Below are positions 25,297 to 40,168 of a stretch of DNA of 64,000 nt, piece after piece. The translations under genes and the position numbers were made by a program. The DNA is from Pseudomonas sp. Irchel 3E20 (GTDB lineage: Bacteria > Pseudomonadota > Gammaproteobacteria > Pseudomonadales > Pseudomonadaceae): assembly GCF_900187645.1 (NCBI RefSeq), contig NZ_FYEE01000005.1, positions 310,001 to 374,000 on the forward strand, in the 5' to 3' direction. Positions within the stretch are counted from its first letter, which is position 1. Every line of letters starts with the position of its first letter. Below the pieces are notes generated by a model, which was not told the origin of the DNA, did no database searches, and saw only the letters and a list, made by a program, of their open reading frames with translations.

Positions 25297-26871
25297 ATGA
25301 CTAGTTTGCACGCCGACGAGGCTTTCCTCGGCCATTACCAGTTGAGCCACGACCCTTTCGCTCCACGGGTGCCTGGCTTCAAGTTTTTCCCTGCCCAGCG
25401 CAAACCTGTGCTGGGGCAGTTGCATCACCTGGCCCGCTACAGCCAGTTGCTGCTGGTGGTCACCGGCCCCCAGGGCAGCGGCAAGACCCTGCTGCGCCAG
25501 GCGTTGGTCGCCAGCACCAACAAGCAATCGGTGCAAAGCGTGGTGGTGTCGGCCCGTGGCGCTGGCGATGCGGCCGGCGTGCTGCGCCAGGTGGCCCAGG
25601 CGCTGAACGTGGCCCAGGCGCAAATCGGGGCGATTTTGGCGCAGGTGGTGCAACTGGCGCTGACCGGGCAGGAAGTCTACCTGCTGGTGGATGACGCCGA
25701 GCAGCTTGACGAGTCCGCCCTTGAGGCGCTACTGGCGCTGGCCGCAGGTGCCCCGGAAGGCCGGCCGCACGTGTTCCTGTTTGGCGAGTCGTCGCTGATT
25801 GCGGGCCTGGAGCAATTGAACACCGAGGAAGAGCGTTTCCACGTCATCGAATTGCAGCCCTATACCGAGGAAGAAACCCGCGAATACCTGGCCCAGCGCC
25901 TGGAAGGGGCCGGCCGGGGTATCGAACTTTTCACCGCGGATCAGATCTCTGATATTCACGAAGGCTCCGACGGCTGGCCTGGCATCATCAACCAGGTGGC
26001 CCGGGATGCAATGATCGAAGCCATGATTGCCAGCCGCTCAGCGGTCAAGCGTCCAAGTATGGGGTTCAACATGCCGAAGAAACATGTATTGGCGATATCC
26101 GCCGTTGTGGTGGTGGCCGTCGCGGCGGCCTGGTTGCTGCCAGGTCGCAGCAAGGCCCCGACCACCGGCGCGCCCGCGACCGAGCAGGCGCAACTGCCTC
26201 TGGGCCAGGGCACGCCGCAACCCAACGCCAGTGGCGGCCCAGCGGTGGAATTCGCCGGTTCGTCGCAGCCGATGCCGTTGCCGCTGGTCGGGCAGTCGCA
26301 ACCGGTGATGCGTGGTCCGTTGGCCGAAGCAGCTGGCGGGATCAGCGAAGGTGACGATGGCGTGCCGGTGGAAGGCTCCAGCGCTACGCCGCCGACCGTC
26401 ACCACCATCGCGCCACCTGCCGGCGAAACGCCGAGCCCGGCCCCCGTGCCGGCGACCCGTCCGGTGCCAACCCCTGAGCCCACTCAAGTCGCCGTCGCCA
26501 AACCTGCGCCTGTGGCCAAGCCGGTTCCCGCTCCAGCCGCCAAACCTGCGGACAAACCTGTGACCGTGGCCAAGGCGTCTGCCGGCGGTAGCTGGTACGC
26601 CGGCCAGGCCCCGGGCAACTACGTGGTGCAGATCCTCGGCACCAGCTCCGAAGCCACGGCGCAGAAGTTCGTCAAGGAGCAGGGCGGCGAATACCGCTAT
26701 TTCAAGAAAGTCCTCAATGGCAAGCCGCTTTTTGTCATTACCTACGGCAACTTCGCCAATCGTGATGCCGCCGTTACTGCTATCAAGGCCTTGCCAGCGA
26801 AGGTTCAGGCTGGTAAACCTTGGCCTCGCACTGTCGCCAGCGTTCAACAGGAACTGGCCACAACTCGCTGA
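25297..26871 (+). CDS. DamX-like protein: AAA ATPase domain, membrane helix and SPOR domain
   Basis: 524 residues. N-terminal ExeA-like AAA domain with Walker A GPQGSGKTL (about 53-61) and Walker B LLVDDAEQLDE (about 129). Membrane helix about 262-284 (ISAVVVVAVAAAWLLPG), Pro/Ala-rich periplasmic linker about 290-425, and C-terminal SPOR domain about 430-520 (NYVVQILGTSSEATAQKFV). Family knowledge: DamX is a division-site SPOR protein encoded after aroB in enterobacteria, normally without an intact NTPase; the AAA plus SPOR form is common in pseudomonads. It likely senses septal glycan. Whether the ATPase acts is unknown. No strong ribosome-binding site is visible before ATG 25297. Confidence 0.88.
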   Translation: MTSLHADEAFLGHYQLSHDPFAPRVPGFKFFPAQRKPVLGQLHHLARYSQLLLVVTGPQGSGKTLLRQALVASTNKQSVQSVVVSARGAGDAAGVLRQVAQALNVAQAQIGAILAQVVQLALTGQEVYLLVDDAEQLDESALEALLALAAGAPEGRPHVFLFGESSLIAGLEQLNTEEERFHVIELQPYTEEETREYLAQRLEGAGRGIELFTADQISDIHEGSDGWPGIINQVARDAMIEAMIASRSAVKRPSMGFNMPKKHVLAISAVVVVAVAAAWLLPGRSKAPTTGAPATEQAQLPLGQGTPQPNASGGPAVEFAGSSQPMPLPLVGQSQPVMRGPLAEAAGGISEGDDGVPVEGSSATPPTVTTIAPPAGETPSPAPVPATRPVPTPEPTQVAVAKPAPVAKPVPAPAAKPADKPVTVAKASAGGSWYAGQAPGNYVVQILGTSSEATAQKFVKEQGGEYRYFKKVLNGKPLFVITYGNFANRDAAVTAIKALPAKVQAGKPWPRTVASVQQELATTR

Positions 26872-27081
26872 AGATCCGGCGGCCTTACCCAGGCCGCCCT
26901 CCCGGCACCTCAAAAAAAACCGCATGTGCGTGCTGCCCCTCCAGGCCGCGCGCTTTGTGGTGTCTGCGTCACAGTGGCTTTTGAGTCGTAGCGGTTGAAA
27001 CCAAAAAAGTTTTGACTAGCACAGCGTATAGCTTTAAACCTTTCATAAATGCGACACGGATTTACGATAAGTCGTCGGAAT
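26872..27081. other. Upstream part of the damX-like/gltB spacer
   Basis: A 349-bp non-coding gap separates the DamX-like gene from gltB. It opens with a GC hairpin (GGCGGCC-TTACCCA-GGCCGCC) that lacks a T-run; a weak or Rho-assisted end of the upstream operon is possible. An AT-rich stretch follows, and an inverted pair GCGACACG (27051-27058)/CGTGTCGG (27093-27100) brackets the gltB promoter -35. No open frame here looks coding. Confidence 0.4.
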
Positions 27082-27110
27082 TTGTGAGCGTTCGTGTCGG
27101 TGTGTACAAT
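27082..27110 (+). promoter_or_regulatory. Sigma70 promoter of gltB
   Basis: -35 TTGTGA (27082-27087), 17-base spacer, -10 TACAAT (27105-27110), with TGTG just before the -10. Predicted leader about 105 bases. The inverted repeat CGACACG/CGTGTCG around the -35 and spacer is a possible operator. Confidence 0.65.
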
Positions 27111-27220
27111 GACCTCCCTTTTGCCCCCGCAAAGCTGGCGTACGTTCGGCGCGGATGGCAAGTGGTTGAATTAAAAAGAAATTTGCCTCTATAAAGCGGC
27201 AGCCTGGTGAGAAAGTGTCT

Positions 27221-31666
<4,446 letters not shown>

Positions 31667-31671
31667 GGCAC

Positions 31672-31773
31672 AGCTGCACGCGGCGAGTTTCAAGCCGCAA
31701 GTTAACAGCAGTGCGCGACTGGCCTGCCACCGTGATTGTCTTGCAGCTTGAAGCCTGGCGCTTCGAGCTGCTG
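31672..31773. repeat. AGCTGCAAG-class repeat inside the gltB-gltD gap
   Basis: CAGCTGCACGCGGCGAGTTT, CAAGCCGCAAGTTAACAGCA and, inverted, TTGCAGCTTGAAGCCTGGCG CTTCGAGCTGCTG in two pieces. The element fills almost the whole 117-bp gap between two cotranscribed genes. A hairpin here could change the GltB:GltD ratio. Confidence 0.65.
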
Positions 31774-31777
31774 CTAA

Positions 31778-33208
<1,431 letters not shown>

Positions 33209-33211
33209 CGA

Positions 33212-33295
33212 CGTTAGCTGCCAGTTCCAAGCTGCAAGCTGCAAGTGGAAGCAACCACGCTTTTGACTTGCCGCTTGTAGCTTGTCGCTAGTCAC
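33212..33295. repeat. AGCTGCAAG-class inverted repeat between gltD and hemE
   Basis: TTAGCTGCCAGTTCCAAGCT GCAAGCTGCAAGTGGAAGC (two pieces) faces GACTTGCCGCTTGTAGCTTG TCGCTAGTCAC. A long imperfect stem can form just after the gltD stop. A small CCGCA-TGCGG hairpin with a T-rich loop follows at about 33,328-33,344, directly before hemE. Confidence 0.7.
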
Positions 33296-33351
33296 TGTCT
33301 TTCTCTGTCTCGCTCTGAGAAAATGCCCGCACTTTTTTTGCGGATGCCGAC

Positions 33352-34419
33352 ATGACTGCCCTGAAGAACGACCGTTTCCTACGTGCCCTGCTCAAGCAAC
33401 CTGTAGACGTCACTCCGGTGTGGATGATGCGTCAAGCCGGGCGCTACCTGCCGGAATACCGCGCTAGCCGCGCTAATGCCGGTGATTTCATGAGCCTGTG
33501 CATGAACCCGGAGTTCGCCTGCGAAGTCACCCTGCAGCCATTGGACCGCTACCCACAACTGGACGCGGCCATCCTTTTCTCCGACATCCTGACCATCCCC
33601 GACGCCATGGGCCAAGGCCTGTACTTCGAGACCGGCGAAGGCCCGCGCTTCAAGAAAGTCATCAGCACCCTGGCCGACATCGAAGCCTTGCCGATCCCCG
33701 ATCCGCACAAGGACCTGGGCTACGTCATGGATGCGGTCAGCACTATCCGCCGTGAGCTCAACGGCCGCGTGCCGCTGATCGGGTTCTCTGGCAGCCCCTG
33801 GACCCTGGCCACCTATATGGTCGAAGGCGGCTCGTCGAAGGATTTCCGCAAGACCAAGGCCTTGCTCTACGACAACCCGCAGGCCATGCACCTGCTGCTG
33901 GACAAGCTCGCGCAGTCGGTTGTCAGCTACCTCAATGGCCAGATCATGGCTGGCGCCCAGGCTGTGCAGATTTTCGACACCTGGGGCGGCAACCTGTCGG
34001 CGGCGGCGTACCAGGAGTTCTCCCTGGCCTACATGCGCAAGATCGTCAGCGGCCTGATCCGCGAGCACGAGGGCCGCAAGGTGCCGGTGATCCTGTTCAC
34101 CAAGAACGGTGGCCTGTGGCTGGAAAGCATCGCCGACGCCGGTGCCGATGCCCTGGGCCTGGACTGGACCTGCGACCTGGGCAATGCCCGTGAGCGCGTG
34201 GGCAGCAAGGTTGCCCTGCAAGGCAACATGGACCCCACCGTGTTGTACGCCAAGCCTGAAGCCATCCGTACTGAAGTCGGGCGCATCCTGGCCAGCTATG
34301 GCAAAGGCAGCGGCCACGTGTTCAACCTCGGCCATGGCATCACCCCGGAAGTCGATCCGGAGCATGCGGGCGCGTTCCTGCGGGCCGTGCACGAGTTGTC
34401 GGCGCAATACCACGAATAA
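33352..34419 (+). CDS. hemE: Uroporphyrinogen decarboxylase
   Basis: 355 residues. Removes four carboxyl groups from uroporphyrinogen III to give coproporphyrinogen III in haem synthesis; cofactor-free cytoplasmic dimer. The invariant N-terminal signature [17 protein letters not shown] holds the substrate-binding arginines; the catalytic Asp lies in [16 protein letters not shown]; the second signature is [17 protein letters not shown]. Full length. The ribosome-binding site is weak (CGGA). It follows gltD by 143 bp and ends in a strong terminator. Confidence 0.98.
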   Translation: MTALKNDRFLRALLKQPVDVTPVWMMRQAGRYLPEYRASRANAGDFMSLCMNPEFACEVTLQPLDRYPQLDAAILFSDILTIPDAMGQGLYFETGEGPRFKKVISTLADIEALPIPDPHKDLGYVMDAVSTIRRELNGRVPLIGFSGSPWTLATYMVEGGSSKDFRKTKALLYDNPQAMHLLLDKLAQSVVSYLNGQIMAGAQAVQIFDTWGGNLSAAAYQEFSLAYMRKIVSGLIREHEGRKVPVILFTKNGGLWLESIADAGADALGLDWTCDLGNARERVGSKVALQGNMDPTVLYAKPEAIRTEVGRILASYGKGSGHVFNLGHGITPEVDPEHAGAFLRAVHELSAQYHE

Positions 34420-34436
34420 GCTGTCCTGATGTTGCC

Positions 34437-34472
34437 AAAGCCTGTCCCGCCCCGTGCCGGACAGGCTTTTTT
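34437..34472 (+). terminator. Intrinsic terminator after hemE
   Basis: AAAGCCTGTCC (34437-34447) pairs perfectly with GGACAGGCTTT (34459-34469), followed by a run of Ts. It marks the end of the conserved gltBD-hemE block and the start of the secretion module. Confidence 0.95.
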
Positions 34473-34570
34473 ATGGAGAAAAATCGGATGGCAATTGTTT
34501 AAAACGTTTTTTCTTGTAAGAGGTTTTTCTTTATTTGTCAGACGTGGCAAATACAAGGAATGGTCCTGCT

Positions 34571-34598
34571 TTTAGCGGTTATTTGCCCTACATAGAAT
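34571..34598 (+). promoter_or_regulatory. Possible promoter of the LPMO gene
   Basis: -10 TAGAAT (34593-34598) is good; the -35 TTTAGC (34571-34576, 16-base spacer) is weak, which suggests an activator or alternative sigma factor. The region from 34,480 to 34,610 is unusually AT-rich for this window and includes the palindrome AAAACGTTTT (34501-34510). The leader is about 107 bases and contains a small hairpin, CCAGC-CCTT-GCTGG. Confidence 0.35.
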
Positions 34599-34711
34599 TT
34601 TTATCTACTCCAGTAAGGTTCCAGCCCTTGCTGGGCGCCGTCCGAGCGAGGTTGCGAGCCTAGGTGTCGGCACGATGCCTGCTTTTCTATAAGTTGTCTG
34701 GAATCCATCCC

Positions 34712-36175
34712 ATGATTAGAACTGTCCGAAAGTGCGGCATTTTTTCTGCCTGCACGTCATCCATGATCTTTTTCTCGGCCCTGTTAGCGTCGCAAGGCGC
34801 CCAGGCCCACGGTTACCTGGAAGTACCGCCCTCGCGGGCGCTGGCTTGCCAGAAGGGCCTGAATACCAACTGTGGCGGCGCGCAATACGAACCGCAAAGC
34901 GTTGGCGAAACCTTCAAGGGCTTCCCGGCGGGTGTGGGCGGTGCGCCCTTGCAAGGGCCGGTTGATGGCAAGATCGCCAGCGGCGGTGCCTCGCTGTTCT
35001 CCGCGCTGGACGCCCAGTCCGCTTCGCGCTGGTACCAGAGCGAAATCAAGGATCGCAACATCGATTTCCAGTGGCGTTACACCGCGGTCCACCCGGCCAC
35101 CAAGCACGAATACTTCATCACCCGTAACGGCTGGAACCCCAATGCAGCCCTCACCCGTGCTTCGTTTGAAAGCACCCCGTTCTGCACCGTCGACGGCGGC
35201 AACCAGAAACCGGTTTCCGGTGCCCGCCACAGTTGCGTGCTGCCCGACGACAAGGCTGGCCCCCACATCGTTCTGGCCATCTGGACAGTGGGCGACACCG
35301 ACGCCGCGTTCTACAACGTCGCCGATGTGAACATCCTCGCTGAAACGGCACTGCCTGGCGGCTGGTCGGCGGTGGGCAGCATCGCCCCGGCAACCCGCTT
35401 GCTGGTCGGCGACAAGGTCAAGGCCCGGGCGTTTTCCGCCGAGGGTGAGAGCCCGGCCTACAGCGTCGAAATCAGCATTGACAGCGCCGAAGACGGCGCC
35501 CCGGAAAACTGGGGCTTCAAACTGGCGGAAAAAATCAATGCCACCCACAGCCTCGTGCGCGCCGGTGTGCGTGACGAAAGCGGTAATGTTGAACCGGCCA
35601 AAGGCACCAACAGCCTGTACGCGCAAAAGGATAGCGGCGTGACCCGCTTTGAGGTGCAACTGCAGATGGTTGAAGATGCCGGCGCACGCCTGGCGGTATC
35701 TTCGCAACAAGCTGAGTATGTGCTGGACAAAGGCCGCGTGCGGATGGATTTCGGCGCGCTGAGCAACCGCAAGATGAACGTCGAAGCGACTCTGTTCGAC
35801 GCCAGCAACAAGCCTGTTGGCGTGACCACCGCGCTGCTCGATGGCTCGACGATGCTGGCGATGGATGTGCGCAGCAACCCGGGTGTACACACCCTTACTC
35901 TGGTCGGCACCACCGCCGATGGCCGTACCACGCGCCAGGATACCCAGTCCGTTAACCTGACCGGCGAAGGCCTTGGCATCGAGCATGACTTTGTGTTCCC
36001 GCAAGGCATCGACCAGTACACCGCTGGGACCAAGGTGCTGCAAGCCAAGACCAACGAAGTCTTCGAGTGCAAGCCGTTCCCTGCGTCTGGCTACTGCAAG
36101 CAGTACAGCCCGACTGCCGCAGGCTTCGAGCCAGGTGTAGGGGAGCACTCGCACATGGCCTGGGACAAACTCTGA
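34712..36175 (+). CDS. Secreted AA10 lytic polysaccharide monooxygenase, GbpA-like, with C-terminal chitin-binding domain
   Basis: 487 residues. Signal peptide 1-32 ending AQA, so mature residue 1 is His33 (HGYLEVPPSRALAC), the amino-terminal copper ligand of the histidine brace; the second is His127 (YTAVHPATKHEYF). The AA10 domain spans about 33-225. The middle (about 230-430) resembles the GbpA linker domains. The last 50 residues form a cysteine- and Trp-containing CBM73/CBM5-type module (TKVLQAKTNEVFECKPFP; GEHSHMAWDKL). Family knowledge: such enzymes oxidatively cleave chitin and leave by type II secretion. The T2SS operon starts about 25 bp downstream, a strong hint that this is its cargo. 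Confidence 0.93.
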   Translation: MIRTVRKCGIFSACTSSMIFFSALLASQGAQAHGYLEVPPSRALACQKGLNTNCGGAQYEPQSVGETFKGFPAGVGGAPLQGPVDGKIASGGASLFSALDAQSASRWYQSEIKDRNIDFQWRYTAVHPATKHEYFITRNGWNPNAALTRASFESTPFCTVDGGNQKPVSGARHSCVLPDDKAGPHIVLAIWTVGDTDAAFYNVADVNILAETALPGGWSAVGSIAPATRLLVGDKVKARAFSAEGESPAYSVEISIDSAEDGAPENWGFKLAEKINATHSLVRAGVRDESGNVEPAKGTNSLYAQKDSGVTRFEVQLQMVEDAGARLAVSSQQAEYVLDKGRVRMDFGALSNRKMNVEATLFDASNKPVGVTTALLDGSTMLAMDVRSNPGVHTLTLVGTTADGRTTRQDTQSVNLTGEGLGIEHDFVFPQGIDQYTAGTKVLQAKTNEVFECKPFPASGYCKQYSPTAAGFEPGVGEHSHMAWDKL

Positions 36176-36199
36176 CGCTATCAGGGTGGGCGGCCCGCA

Positions 36200-36793
36200 A
36201 TGGGCCGTCCGCAACCTGATCCTTCTGTGAATGTCGACGTGAAAAAAATGCTCTCGGGATTGGCCAAACACTGCGCCGGCAGGCGCCTGGGCAATGGGTT
36301 GCTGCTGGTGCTGCTGCTCGGCGGTGGTCTGTTCCTGGCCTGGCGCGAATGGCTGTTCCGCCAGGACCTGCGTGTGCCGCTGCCGGTAGCGGTTACACCC
36401 GCCACGCCCAGCGTCGCGTTTGACAGCACGGCGCTGGCCAGCGTCCTGGGCTTTGCCGCCGCCACCGCGCCCCGGCCTACTGCCGAGCCGCTGACCTTGC
36501 ACGCCAGTGTGCTGGTCAGCCCTGGCCCGTCCAAAGCCTTGCTCGCCCATGCCCAGGGAGCGCGGTTTTACCTGGAGGGCGAACGCCTGCCGGGCGGTAG
36601 CGTCCTGCGCCGCGTGGCCTCTACTTATGTGGTGCTGTGGAACAAGGGCCGCGAAGAGCGGTTGGCCTTGGCGTCAAGCGCCGAGCCTTTCCTGCGCCGG
36701 CTCGACCCGGCCCACCGCGTGTCACCCGTTACCGCTTCCGAGCGTTTTCTGCGCCCGTTTCCGGGCCGTCCGAGTAATACCACTGATGAATAA
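36200..36793 (+). CDS. gspC: Type II secretion protein GspC-like, without PDZ domain
   Basis: Up to 197 residues. Inner-membrane protein linking the platform to the GspD secretin. One membrane helix (about 30-50, GNGLLLVLLLGGGLFLAWRE), a Pro/Ala-rich linker and a compact homology-region domain (about 95-170, LTLHASVLVSPGPSKALLAH and YVVLWNKGREERLAL). Typical GspC has a C-terminal PDZ or coiled-coil domain and about 270-300 residues; this one stops after the homology region. Start uncertain: ATG 36200, GTG 36239 and ATG 36248 are in frame and none has a strong ribosome-binding site. Called GspC from position and topology more than sequence. Overlaps gspD by 8 bases. Confidence 0.75.
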   Translation: MGRPQPDPSVNVDVKKMLSGLAKHCAGRRLGNGLLLVLLLGGGLFLAWREWLFRQDLRVPLPVAVTPATPSVAFDSTALASVLGFAAATAPRPTAEPLTLHASVLVSPGPSKALLAHAQGARFYLEGERLPGGSVLRRVASTYVVLWNKGREERLALASSAEPFLRRLDPAHRVSPVTASERFLRPFPGRPSNTTDE

Positions 36794-38705
36794 CTTCACC
36801 GGCGTGCCCGCTTTGCGCCAACTCATGTTTCTTTGCGCCCTGGCCATGGTGCTCTTTCACGGCGCGCTCAAGGCTGCCCCCGCGCAATGGCAGTTGGCGA
36901 TGAACAACGCCGAACTTCGAGATATCGTCGAAGAAATCTCGACCATCCTGGGTACCACCGTGGTACTCGACCCGCGCGTGTCCGGCCGGGTCACGGTGAT
37001 GTCGCACCAGCCCCTTGACCGCGAAGGTGTGCGGCGCCTGTTCTATTCGGTGCTCGATGCCCACAACTTCACGGTGATCGACGAAGGCGACCGCATCCTG
37101 ATTACCCCGGTCAGCGAAGCCAAGACCCGTGCGGGGCAGGGCGGGGCGAACCCGGCCAGCGCGGCGCAATTTGTCACCCGGGTCATCGCCCTGGGCAGCG
37201 CCAGCGCTGCCGACCTCACCGGGTTGCTGCGCCCACTGGTGTCAGCCAACGGCTACGTCGGCCCGTCGGTATCGGCCAATGCCCTGGTGATTACCGACAC
37301 GGCGGCCAACGTGCAGCGCCTGGCCGGCGTGGTGCAGCAACTCGACTCGGGGCAGAACAACCGCCACACCGTGGTGCAATTGCGCCATGCCCTGGCCGGC
37401 GAAGTGGCGCCGGTGGTTGAGGCATCCTTGGGCAAGCGCAACGCCGAGACGGCGATCCAGGTGCTGGCCGACCTGCGTGGCAACCGTTTGGTGGTGATCG
37501 GCCCGGCCACGGTACGCCAGCGCTTGATCGAACTGGTGCGCGGCCTCGACGTCCCTGCCGCCGCCAGCCAGGGCAACGCTCGGGTGATTCGTCTGCGCCA
37601 CAGCGACGCCGGGCAACTGGCGCAAGTGCTGGAAACCATGGGCCAGGGGCGTAGATCCGCCCAGGCCAGCGGCGGCGCCAAGGACCCGTCGACCGAGGGC
37701 AGCTTCATCATCAAGGCCGACGAAAGTCAGAATGCTCTGGTGTTGCTCGCCGAGCCCGCGCAGCTCCGTACCATCGAAAACATCGTGCGCGAACTCGATC
37801 AGCCCCGCGCCCAGGTACTGATCCACGCCGCCATCGTCGAGATATCCGGGGACATTGCCGAAGCGGTCGGCGTGCAATGGGGCGTCAACACCGGGGGTGC
37901 CCAGGGCTTTATCAACTTTCCCGGCACCAACATCCCGATCGTCGGTGGGTTGACCTTCGACGATAAGCAAGCGGCCCCCGAAGGCGCGCTCTTGCACCTG
38001 GGCAGCGACCGCTTCGGCGCGCTGATTTCCGCCCTGGCCAGCAACACCCGCAGCAACCTGCTGTCCACGCCCAGCCTCCTGACCCTGGACAACCAGGAAG
38101 CGCACATCATCGTCGGCCAGAACGTGCCGTTCAAAACCGGCTCCTACGCCACCAACAGCAACGGTGCGGACAACCCCTTCACCACGGTTGAGCGCAAGGA
38201 CGTGGGCATCAGCCTGAAGATCAAGCCGTATATCAATGAAGGTTCGACCCTGCGCCTGGAGGTCGAGCAGGAAGTGTCGGACATCGCCCCGGCGGTTTCG
38301 GGCATCGATTCCTCGGACCTGATAACCAACAAACGTGCGCTTAAAAGCACGATCCTCGCCGATGACGGCGAGATCATCGTCATTGGCGGGCTGATCCGCG
38401 ACAGCGTGCGCACCCAGAAAAGCGGCGTGCCGCTGTTGCGCGACATCCCCTACCTGGGCGCGCTGTTTCGCTGGAGCCGCGACACCCAGACCAAAAGCAA
38501 CCTGATGGTGTTCCTGCGGCCGACCATCGTGCGCAGCAAAAGTGATTTGGCCGAGGTTAGCCAGCAGCGCTACAACGCGCTGCGCGAACTGAGCCAACCC
38601 GGCGCGCGGGAAAGCAACTCGCTGTTGTTGCCGGCCGACGCCCGGGAGCTGTTCGAGCCGCCCGCCCAGGCGCCCGTATTTGACCTGCGCAAGGGCGCGC
38701 GATGA
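36786..38705 (+). CDS. gspD: Type II secretion secretin GspD
   Basis: 639 residues. Multimeric outer-membrane channel. Signal peptide about 1-31, N0 domain (LAMNNAELRDIVEEISTILG), N1-N3 repeats (residues about 120-370), then the secretin core (PRAQVLIHAAIVEISGDIAE to the signature LADDGEIIVIGGLIRDS and DIPYLGALFRW). A short C-terminal S-domain-like tail ends VFDLRKGAR. ATG 36786 overlaps the gspC end; the frame is open far upstream inside gspC but has no signal peptide there. A second secretin in the window, distinct from PilQ. Confidence 0.95.
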   Translation: MNNFTGVPALRQLMFLCALAMVLFHGALKAAPAQWQLAMNNAELRDIVEEISTILGTTVVLDPRVSGRVTVMSHQPLDREGVRRLFYSVLDAHNFTVIDEGDRILITPVSEAKTRAGQGGANPASAAQFVTRVIALGSASAADLTGLLRPLVSANGYVGPSVSANALVITDTAANVQRLAGVVQQLDSGQNNRHTVVQLRHALAGEVAPVVEASLGKRNAETAIQVLADLRGNRLVVIGPATVRQRLIELVRGLDVPAAASQGNARVIRLRHSDAGQLAQVLETMGQGRRSAQASGGAKDPSTEGSFIIKADESQNALVLLAEPAQLRTIENIVRELDQPRAQVLIHAAIVEISGDIAEAVGVQWGVNTGGAQGFINFPGTNIPIVGGLTFDDKQAAPEGALLHLGSDRFGALISALASNTRSNLLSTPSLLTLDNQEAHIIVGQNVPFKTGSYATNSNGADNPFTTVERKDVGISLKIKPYINEGSTLRLEVEQEVSDIAPAVSGIDSSDLITNKRALKSTILADDGEIIVIGGLIRDSVRTQKSGVPLLRDIPYLGALFRWSRDTQTKSNLMVFLRPTIVRSKSDLAEVSQQRYNALRELSQPGARESNSLLLPADARELFEPPAQAPVFDLRKGAR

Positions 38706-40168
38706 GCCTGCCCAGCGAGTTGCCCTTCGGCTTCGCCCGGCGTTTTGGCGTGCTGCTGGACCACAGCGGTGCCGAGGCTTGCCTGGCCCTGCGCGACGAT
38801 GCTCCGCTCACCGCGTTGGCGGAGGCACGGCGGGTGTGCGGGCGCGACCTGCCGTGGCGGGTGCTGGCGGCGGACGCGTTCGCTGCGCGCCTGGCTGCCA
38901 CCTATCGTGAAGGCCAGAGCGCGGCCGAGCAGGTAGCCCAGGGCCTGGACGAAGAACTCGACCTCCTCAGTCTGGTCGAGCAAGTGCCGCAGACCGCCGA
39001 CCTGTTGGAGCAACAGGGCGACGCGCCGATCATCCGTCTCATCAATGCCCTGCTCAGCGAGGCGATGCGCGAGCAGGCGTCCGATGTGCACCTGGAAACC
39101 TTCGAGCACTACCTGTCGGTGCGCCTGCGGGTCGATGGCCAGTTGCGCGAGATCTTCCGCCCGCGGCGTGAGCTGGCGCCCTTGTTGGTGTCACGGCTCA
39201 AGGTCATGGCGCGCCTGGATATCGCCGAAAAACGCGTGCCCCAGGATGGCCGCATGGCCCTGCGCCTGGCCGGGCATGAGGTGGACGTGCGGGTTTCAAC
39301 CCTGCCGTCGGCCCACGGTGAGCGGGTGGTGCTGCGCTTGCTCGATAAACAGGCCGGGCGCCTTGAATTGCCACGCCTGGGTATGCCCGCCGACACCCTG
39401 GCGGCGCTGCGCCAGTTGCTCGGCAAGCCCCACGGTATCGTCCTGGTGACCGGCCCCACGGGTTCGGGCAAAACCACCAGCCTGTACGCCGCCCTGAGCA
39501 GCCTCAACGACCAGACGCGCAACATTCTCACCGTGGAAGACCCTATCGAATACCACTTGCCGGGCATCGGCCAGATGCCGGTCAACCCGAAAGTGGACAT
39601 GACCTTCGCCCGAGGCCTGCGGGCGATTCTGCGCCAGGACCCGGATGTGGTGATGGTCGGTGAAATCCGCGACCGCGAGACGGCGCAAATCGCCGTGCAA
39701 GCCTCGCTCACCGGGCACCTGGTGCTGTCGACCCTGCACACCAACAGCGCGGTGGGTGCGGTCACCCGGTTGCTCGACATGGGCGTGGATGCCTACCTGC
39801 TGGCCTCGTCCCTGGTGGGCATCCTCGCCCAGCGCCTGCTGCGCACGCTGTGCCCGCACTGCAAGGCGCCGTACCTGGCCGACGCCGCCGAGTGCCAGCG
39901 CCTGGGCCTGGCGGTAGCGCCGCAATTGTTCCGCGCCGTGGGGTGCGAGCAATGCCAGCACGGTTATCGCGGGCGTATCGGTATCTATGAACTGATAAGC
40001 ATCGGCGGGCCGCTGGCCGCGCTGATCCACCAGGGCGCCAGCGAACAGGCCCTGGCCGACGTGGCGCGCCAGCACTCGCGCAGCCTGTTTCAGGACGGCC
40101 GGCAACGGGTGCTTGACGGCCTGACCAGCCTCGATGAGTTGCTGCGCGTGACCCAGGAGGCCAACTGA
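38702..40168 (+). CDS. gspE: Type II secretion ATPase GspE
   Basis: 488 residues. Hexameric cytoplasmic ATPase driving pseudopilus assembly. N-terminal domain about 1-110 that should dock on GspL; Walker A GPTGSGKTT (about 258-266), Asp box, Walker B RAILRQDPDVVMVGEIRD, His box LSTLHTNSAVGAVTRL. The zinc-binding tetracysteine is present (CPHC ... CEQC). Start ATG overlaps the gspD stop (ATGA). All catalytic motifs are intact. Confidence 0.97.
   Translation: MSLPSELPFGFARRFGVLLDHSGAEACLALRDDAPLTALAEARRVCGRDLPWRVLAADAFAARLAATYREGQSAAEQVAQGLDEELDLLSLVEQVPQTADLLEQQGDAPIIRLINALLSEAMREQASDVHLETFEHYLSVRLRVDGQLREIFRPRRELAPLLVSRLKVMARLDIAEKRVPQDGRMALRLAGHEVDVRVSTLPSAHGERVVLRLLDKQAGRLELPRLGMPADTLAALRQLLGKPHGIVLVTGPTGSGKTTSLYAALSSLNDQTRNILTVEDPIEYHLPGIGQMPVNPKVDMTFARGLRAILRQDPDVVMVGEIRDRETAQIAVQASLTGHLVLSTLHTNSAVGAVTRLLDMGVDAYLLASSLVGILAQRLLRTLCPHCKAPYLADAAECQRLGLAVAPQLFRAVGCEQCQHGYRGRIGIYELISIGGPLAALIHQGASEQALADVARQHSRSLFQDGRQRVLDGLTSLDELLRVTQEAN

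Noticed and set aside
26872..27214. A small RNA in the damX-like/gltB gap
   Set aside because: A hairpin and AT-rich sequence exist but there is no promoter-plus-terminator pair that would support an independent transcript.
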